Shown here one piece after another: positions 58,375-64,000 of a stretch of DNA of 64,000 nucleotides; the stretch's first letter is position 1, and each line of letters starts with the position of its first letter. The notes beneath the pieces were generated by a model that saw only the letters and a list, made by a program, of their open reading frames with translations, had not been told where the DNA came from and searched no databases. The DNA is from Isoetes taiwanensis (Eukaryota; Streptophyta; Lycopodiopsida; Isoetales; Isoetaceae): contig JAJEKV010000240.1 of assembly GCA_021234155.1 (NCBI GenBank), forward strand, positions 555,568 through 619,567. The letters are read 5' to 3'. A program made the position numbers and the translations under genes.

Positions 58375-58900
58375 GGAGGAATGAAGTTAGACGAGAATGG
58401 GATAATGCAGGACAAAATGCTTCTCTGAGATTGGTGCCTGAGGAAGAGAAGCACATAGCTGAAGCAGTGAATTGTGCCAAGCAGTATAGAATTTTGCCAT
58501 CAAATGGCATTGTATTTGAAGTGATCATACCAGAGCATAGACGAGTTCTGGATTTAGAAAACCAGACATGCGCTTGTTGTTCTTGGTAGCATAGGGAAAT
58601 TCCCTGTGTTCATGCAATAGGAGCAATATTATGGTTGAAGAGAAAACCACAAGAGTTTGCTAACACAAGTTATTCTCTACAATCATGGTGTGATGCTTAT
58701 GAGGGTGCCATTTTTTTTTTCCTTGAGAAGGAAGATGTGCTAGAGGAGGGGCGGATATGAAAACTCCGGCAATATGAAAACCATCGGAAAGGCCAAAAAA
58801 AGCGAGATCCGTCTGAGGAAGATCGTTTTAGAGAGAATTGCATCCATTTAGATGCTCCACGATGTCAGGCATTATGCGACATAATCACAAATCTTGCAAT
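58375..58900 (+). pseudogene. Mutator-like (MULE) transposase C-terminus with SWIM zinc finger
   Basis: The + frame reads EAVNCAKQYRILPSNGIVFE, then LENQTCACCSW followed by a TAG, then HREIPCVHAIGAILWLKRKP and FANTSYSLQSWCDAYEG. CxCxxW...GIPCxHAIAAI is the SWIM finger of MuDR/MULE transposases, and the SYS...W...Y segment normally follows it. A zinc-knuckle-like MRHNHKSC in another frame ends the match. The catalytic DDE domain is not seen upstream, so this is a remnant. Confidence 0.85.
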
Positions 58901-60435
58901 AACTCAATTGTCGAATAAGATATGTCCTTGCTTTTACGTGCTTAATTGTTGGCTTCATATTGCTTTCTTAAATATATGGAATATATTGGATGCGGGGAAG
59001 ATCTTCCACAAGATGCTTGACTCATTTGTCTTGGAAGACTTAAAGTCCCATTTTCAGATTTGTGAGGTTCACATGTTCATGTAGATATATGTTTTAAAAG
59101 GATTCTCTATTAGCATGGACCGATGGGATGGTGCCCTAACATCTTATCATGACAACCAAATCGCCCACTAACTCATGTAATGCAAATGAGATTTTGACTT
59201 CAAGCTGTTGGATGTGGTGAAATTCCTAATTTCATCGTTCAATTAGAATATCTCAATAATATTCAATCAATCCACCTTTTCAAAGGTTTGCCCTTTGAGC
59301 AACCCAAAAATTCTAAATTGATGATCAACTATTTCTATATCTTGAAATGTCCACCTAACGGAGAGGGGGTGGAGGAAATTGGGGGGGGGGTGTTATATGA
59401 GTACTTTGTTCATTACTATCAATCTTCCATCTCCTTTGCATTCACGGGATAACTGTTAAACATCATTCGTGTGTGAATGGACATATACAACCTTATATTT
59501 GCATGATTTCGATACCCCAATAATGTTATAGAGGATGACTATATGCACATCCAACGTTAATATTATTGTGTTATCGTTCTTTGTATGCAATGCATGTAGG
59601 CTAAAGCAACAATTGCAACAAGGGAGGAAAAATTCTTAAAAGCTTTTTTTTTTTTTTTTTTTTTTTGGGCGGGGAGACACTAAGATGAGAATGTCATGTC
59701 AATGCAAATCAAAATAGATGCAAGATTTGAATTAGCACTTGGAAAAGGTATAATATCTAATTTCTCAGACGACTCCTCAAGAATTTGTAGCTCTTGATCA
59801 CGTAACATGGATCTATTTTCATAAAAGCTGCATTATAGTGTTCAATCTTCAAAGAATTTTGAGAAATATAGTCTGATAATTTATTAGAACACAGAACAAA
59901 ATTGAAAAATATAGATTTAAATTGATATAATAAGCAGATCCAAGGGGTTTCACATAGTGTAGGCCATATATAACATATGAGTGGGCGATATTGGCATTTT
60001 TTCGAGCCTAAAGCATACGAATATGTACGGTAAGGAGTTTTTTTGGGAACATCTAGAGATGTATTTTATACAAAAAGGGTTTTCTTGGACCTTAGATAAG
60101 GTGTATACGAAGGGGTTTTTGCTGAACCCCTTCCTCGCACATGGTGTATCCCTTTTACACTAAATGGCATCCCTGAGAAGTAGATGTATTAGGTGTGTGT
60201 GATCGGCATCCAATCATTAATGATCTTAGGCTCTTTTTTTGCGATCAAAGTGTTGTAACATGTATTCAACCTTTTATCTAAATTGCTTCCAAAAGGTCCA
60301 ATAAACTGAATATACTGATGTATTAAAATACAAAACAAAATTGTTATTTTTGTGTGCAGATATCAGATCAACGGGCTAGTTTCCAAAAATTGCTATTAGA
60401 GCACTAGTTTTGTTTCTTTTTAATGATCTTAATGA
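58901..60435. other. AT-rich intergenic sequence
   Basis: Runs of G (59382-59391) and T (59646-59666). No gene or repeat end was identified. Confidence 0.4.
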
Positions 60436-63400
60436 AGGAAGGAAGGAAGGAAGGTTCTTTTATCGTCCGCGGAGGCCAATCGGCCTATGGGACCCAAATT
60501 ACACGGGTGCAGCAAGCCCGTTGCTACCCGGATTAAAACCCCCCCTTAGGAGGAAAAAACCGTCGCAGCAACAAGCCTGCTGGAAGCTGTACAAATATAC
60601 ATATACACATGAATTCCAAGAAACCTGGTGGGGTGGAGTGAAGGTGGAATCCAGCGGATCAAAACCTCACGGGAGGTAGAGGCCAGAGGGGATCGGCAAT
60701 GCGTCTTGAGTAGCAAATGCGGCGGAACCAGTGCCTAAAGCACCAAGGGGAATGTGAGCCGAATCATTTATAAGGTTTGGACAGCTCACGGAAGGCATGG
60801 CTTTCATCCTCAACAACCCCCTCTTTTGTTTGGTAGCGGCTCTCTCACCCCTTGAACCGTCTCGAGCCGAAGATGGTGGGCCCCTGTTCAGAATGGGCCG
60901 ATGATCCTGCGCTTCTTCATGGGCAGCCCCGAGCAGGAGGTAGAGGTGTGGGCCCTCGAACCCGAGGGTGGGGGTTTATGTGCTGTTTGTAGATGTGCCA
61001 CCTTTACGCCCTATTCGAGGCATGGTGGTGTGAGGCTTCCCGAGGCACAAGAGTCAAGTACCCCCTCAGCCTATCGGCCCGTGCGTATTGCTACGCACCT
61101 ATGTCGCGTCTTCGTTCAGCTATCTTGGGCTCTCTTGTCCTTCAACAAGCCCGAGTCATTGCGGGCTCATCGCCCGCAGCGTAAGCCAATGCGGGGCCCA
61201 GTGTAAGCCCATCTTGGCCACCTTACGGGAAATAAACAATGTCTATCGAGGGGGCATCTTTGGAGGCATGAATCTTATCTCTGCAACAGATGCGATATGG
61301 AACCCGAGGCTTGACCCCAAGTGCCCGCGTCAAAATGCCTTCGGACCTGCTCTAAGTCGTTTCCAAGTCGCCAAAAGACACCCCTTTGGGCCCCACACCT
61401 CGACCTCCTCTGAAGAAGCTGGCTCCACGGTGCGAACAAATGTATTTGGTGGCCCAGTTATCTGACTCGGCCTGTGACTATTGTTTTGCATTGCGTACAG
61501 CGCCTTCCAGCTTCTGCGGTCACCCGGCGAATGGATGCATCCCAATACATTGAGGGGCGGAAATTCCCCCGGTACTTGTAGGCTGGATGTAACCTCTACC
61601 ATCGCGCCGATAAGAGCCTTAGGAGGTCTTTGGATGGCGTGAGGAGGATATGAGGACCACCTTAGTCTTGGCGGGTTGACACGCATGTCAGGTGCTTGAG
61701 AATGTGTCCGGGGCATCTAGGGGTGCTGCATGCCCTCGGTGTATGGGCCAAGAGGTTACATCATCCACATTGATGGCTGTAGGATGACACGGTGCAGGCG
61801 TATCACGAGTCCCCATTGGCGTAAAGCCCGGGGCTTCCAAGCCCGGTCAATGTAAAGTCAAAGAGTGTGGGTGAGAGAGGACAACCTTGCCTAACTCAAT
61901 ACTCTGCGGCAAATGATTGTCCTTAGGTTGCATGCGGCTGTGCGGCTCTCGTACGGTCGTACAGCTGCGTTAGAGATCCATGAGCCCGGATGGTGCAATC
62001 GGCCCACAACTTTTCACGGGTCTTGTGTAAAGCTTTGCAAAGTCCACAAAGCGGTCGTCTGAGGTCCTCCCGAAAGGCGGTTCTGCTGTCACCGACCCGA
62101 GGGCCACACGGTGTGAAGATGTGATCCAATGAAGATTGAATGTTGGGGTGGAAGCTTTGCACGGGTAAAGTGCTTACGACTTAAACGCCTCGCCCATCTG
62201 GTTTACCTGTTGTTCGAGAATGCCCCGCATACGGCTTGGCAAACCGAGCTGACCATGATGGTTGGTAATTGGCTGGGCGATTGTGGGTCCCCTGCCTTGT
62301 AGTGTGGTCCATGACCCGGGGAAAATCCTCTTCTGGCCACGTTGAGCAGTCGGCGACGGGGCCGGGCCACCATGAAACGTCACGCCCATGAAGCAACTTC
62401 GCTGCGAGCCGTCAAGTCGCTGCCTTCCATTAGCGGTTTACTTGACCCCTCTTGACATCTTCTTACGTGATCACCCGGCGGTGAGCCGTATTCTGGGGGC
62501 ACATCGTCCACGTCGTTCGGGGGATCATAAAATTTGTTAGATGCACTTGCTCCCATTACCCGCCCGTGATGTTCCCCGTGGTACGTGCTAGCACAATTAC
62601 CACGCACTAGAAGTTCTGGTGCGAAATCGATGGAGCTGAACATTTCTCCTTGATGCCTTGCAGGGTACCTTGCCTTTGTTTCCTTAGCAGAAAGGGAAGG
62701 CACGGTAATGGCTGAGTAACTGGCTTTCAGCGTCTCACGATCCGCGATGAAGGGCCAGTGCCGTTTCGCGTTCACGCCAAACGTCGGCTTATGCATCTCT
62801 TTGAGTTGGAAGCCTCGATCTCTGGCGTGAGGAGGTCTCCCAGCACATGTCTGCCCACATTACGAGGAGCTCCAACGGCTGGTCGGTTTGCTGCTCAGTG
62901 TAGGCCAGCGAGCATGGAGGCTTACTGCGAGCATGTCGGTAAGCTCCGCTACTCATAATCCAAGCATGGCAGGAGGTGGCAAGAGTCTGCCTCTTTGAGG
63001 GGGCGTAGCGGTGAGCTAGCTTCACATAGAGTGGGAGGTGATCGAATTACCGGCCTCCTGCGTCCGGCGTAAGGTAATGCGGCGTGAAAATGGGTGACAA
63101 GGTGTACATCTGCCACTATGACATAATCCACGACACTAGTTCCGCGCGCCCGTGATTGTCACATGCGCAAAGTGTACCCGTGGGAAGAGGGCCACTTGTG
63201 GTAGGCCGTGCATATCTTGTGAGGTCAAAGATCGCATGAAAGCAGTTTGTGCGCGGCGGGTTTGTGACATCATACGAGTGCAGTGTGCAGGCGTTTGCCT
63301 CTGCGGAGCCGCAAAAACTGCGGCCTGCGTCATTCGCGAGGGGTCGGCCGCATGGCCTGTTTCCACCCTGTCAGCGCGCATTGAAGTCTCCAAGGGCATG

Positions 63401-64000
63401 ACTACCTTGCCCATCTTGTCTCTTTGTATGTCATCATATAGATCGATATACGGGTCCATCCCCACCTCGGTGTTGGCTGTGATAGAAGGACTCTACGCAT
63501 GGGAAAAGTAGCAAGTAGCTAGGAAGAGGATCCCGCCGAGGGTGGTGCACTCGGATCCACAAGTAGCGGTTATATGCAGCCGGTCTTCTGGAGGAACCAA
63601 ATGTGCCAAAACGGTGTGTTGAGGCAACCCAAATGCCACGTCTCCTGTACAACCATTGAACACGAAAAATCTGGTACCGGCATATCGGGCGGCTTTGTGG
63701 CACGGGTGTTCCCATGTCTCCATAGGGAAGATGAGGTCCATGTCCCACGGCTACTAAATTGAAACCATAAGCCCTTACGCCCACGGGGAAACCAGGCAAT
63801 TCGGACCACCACCCGGGAGGCACAATTCCTATTGGCTGATTGGGTGCTTTATTATGGTGTGTCACGGATGGACCAGCGGCCCGAGCGGTGGCGGGATTCT
63901 TGAGGCGGACTTGAACAAGCGGCGGGCGTGAGGCGGCATTTGGGCGGGGCGGGTTGCCGGGATGCGAGGAGGTCGAGGGCGGAGGCGGGGTAGCATTTGG
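60436..64000 (-). mobile_element. GC-rich LINE with endonuclease and RT remnants, CTTC tail
   Basis: Minus strand, from the right edge leftward. Endonuclease: FLATCYFSHA, then MDPYIDLYDDIQRDKMGKVV with a broken 'GDFNAR' (63400s), then VVDYVIVADVHLVTHFHA at about 63125. Reverse transcriptase: DRFVDFAKLYT near 62050 (family FVDFxKAFDTV) and SIELGKVVLSHPHSLTLH near 61880 (family GVxQGCPLSPxLFxLY). C-terminus: VVEDESHA near 60815. Then the 3' module 'cccataggccgattggcctc', 'cgcggacgataaaag' and (CTTC)n at 60436-60452. Many frameshifts; it may extend beyond the window. GC content is well above the flanks. Confidence 0.75.

Noticed and set aside
60410-61465. Plus-strand ORFs at the LINE 3' end (for example 60410-60679 and 61088-61465)
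   Set aside because: Antisense shadows in GC-rich LINE sequence. The similarity between 60410-60679 and the frame at 25550-25789 arises from the shared 3' module, not from protein.

Overview
The window looks like nuclear DNA of a land plant with a large, transposon-rich genome. The host genes are split by GT-AG introns. Most of the rest is LINEs, tRNA-derived SINEs, long LTR retrotransposons, a Mutator-type remnant and terminal-inverted-repeat elements, many of them nested. The coding style and LINE types would fit a fern, but that is inference. I see no bacterial operon, CRISPR array, rRNA gene or intact tRNA gene.

Two host genes look intact: a deSI-like (PPPDE) thiol-isopeptidase gene on + (13201-15350, four coding exons, 236 aa) and a U1 snRNP C gene on - (43819-45171, five exons, 257 aa). 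A third, NOP53-like (28328-30844, twelve exons), carries one in-frame stop and one frameshift and lies inside a putative 7.5 kb inverted-repeat transposon. Fragments of a GRAS factor (about 1.25-1.5 kb) and a PRP16-type DEAH helicase (49.57-49.89 kb) are decayed. An open minus-strand frame runs off the left edge (1-316), and two unidentified spliced exons sit at 42.8-43.3 kb.

Layout. 0-3 kb: edge ORF and GRAS relic. 3-8.5 kb: three LINE 3' ends. 8.5-10.4 kb: 5' part of an LTR element. 11.8-15.4 kb: an unidentified 257-codon ORF, a foldback element and the deSI gene. 16.7-38.2 kb: one nested stack. A minus-strand LINE is split at 17148/37769 by a 20.6 kb chromodomain Ty3/gypsy element (LTRs 17149-18768 and 36176-37768). 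That element is itself split by the inverted-repeat transposon 24430-31965, which carries the NOP53 copy, a 520 bp inverted-repeat element and a LINE 3' end. 39.6-40.5 kb: LINE reverse transcriptase interrupted by a SINE. 41.6-48.1 kb: U1-C gene between two direct copies of a repeat. 49.5-51 kb: PRP16 relic and a second SINE. 52.9-54.4 kb: a solo or truncated LTR with a primer binding site. 57-59 kb: LINE and Mutator transposase fragments. 60.4-64 kb: a GC-rich LINE with endonuclease and reverse transcriptase remnants.

Two cross-cutting patterns stand out. A LINE 3' module ending near TGGACGNTAAAA, followed by different tetra- or pentanucleotide tails, recurs on both strands and is shared with the SINEs. 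Also, several differences between the two LTRs of the gypsy element, and a missing base in two primer binding sites, fall at CAG/CTG trinucleotides, so some frameshifts in the retroelements may be consensus errors at methylated sites.
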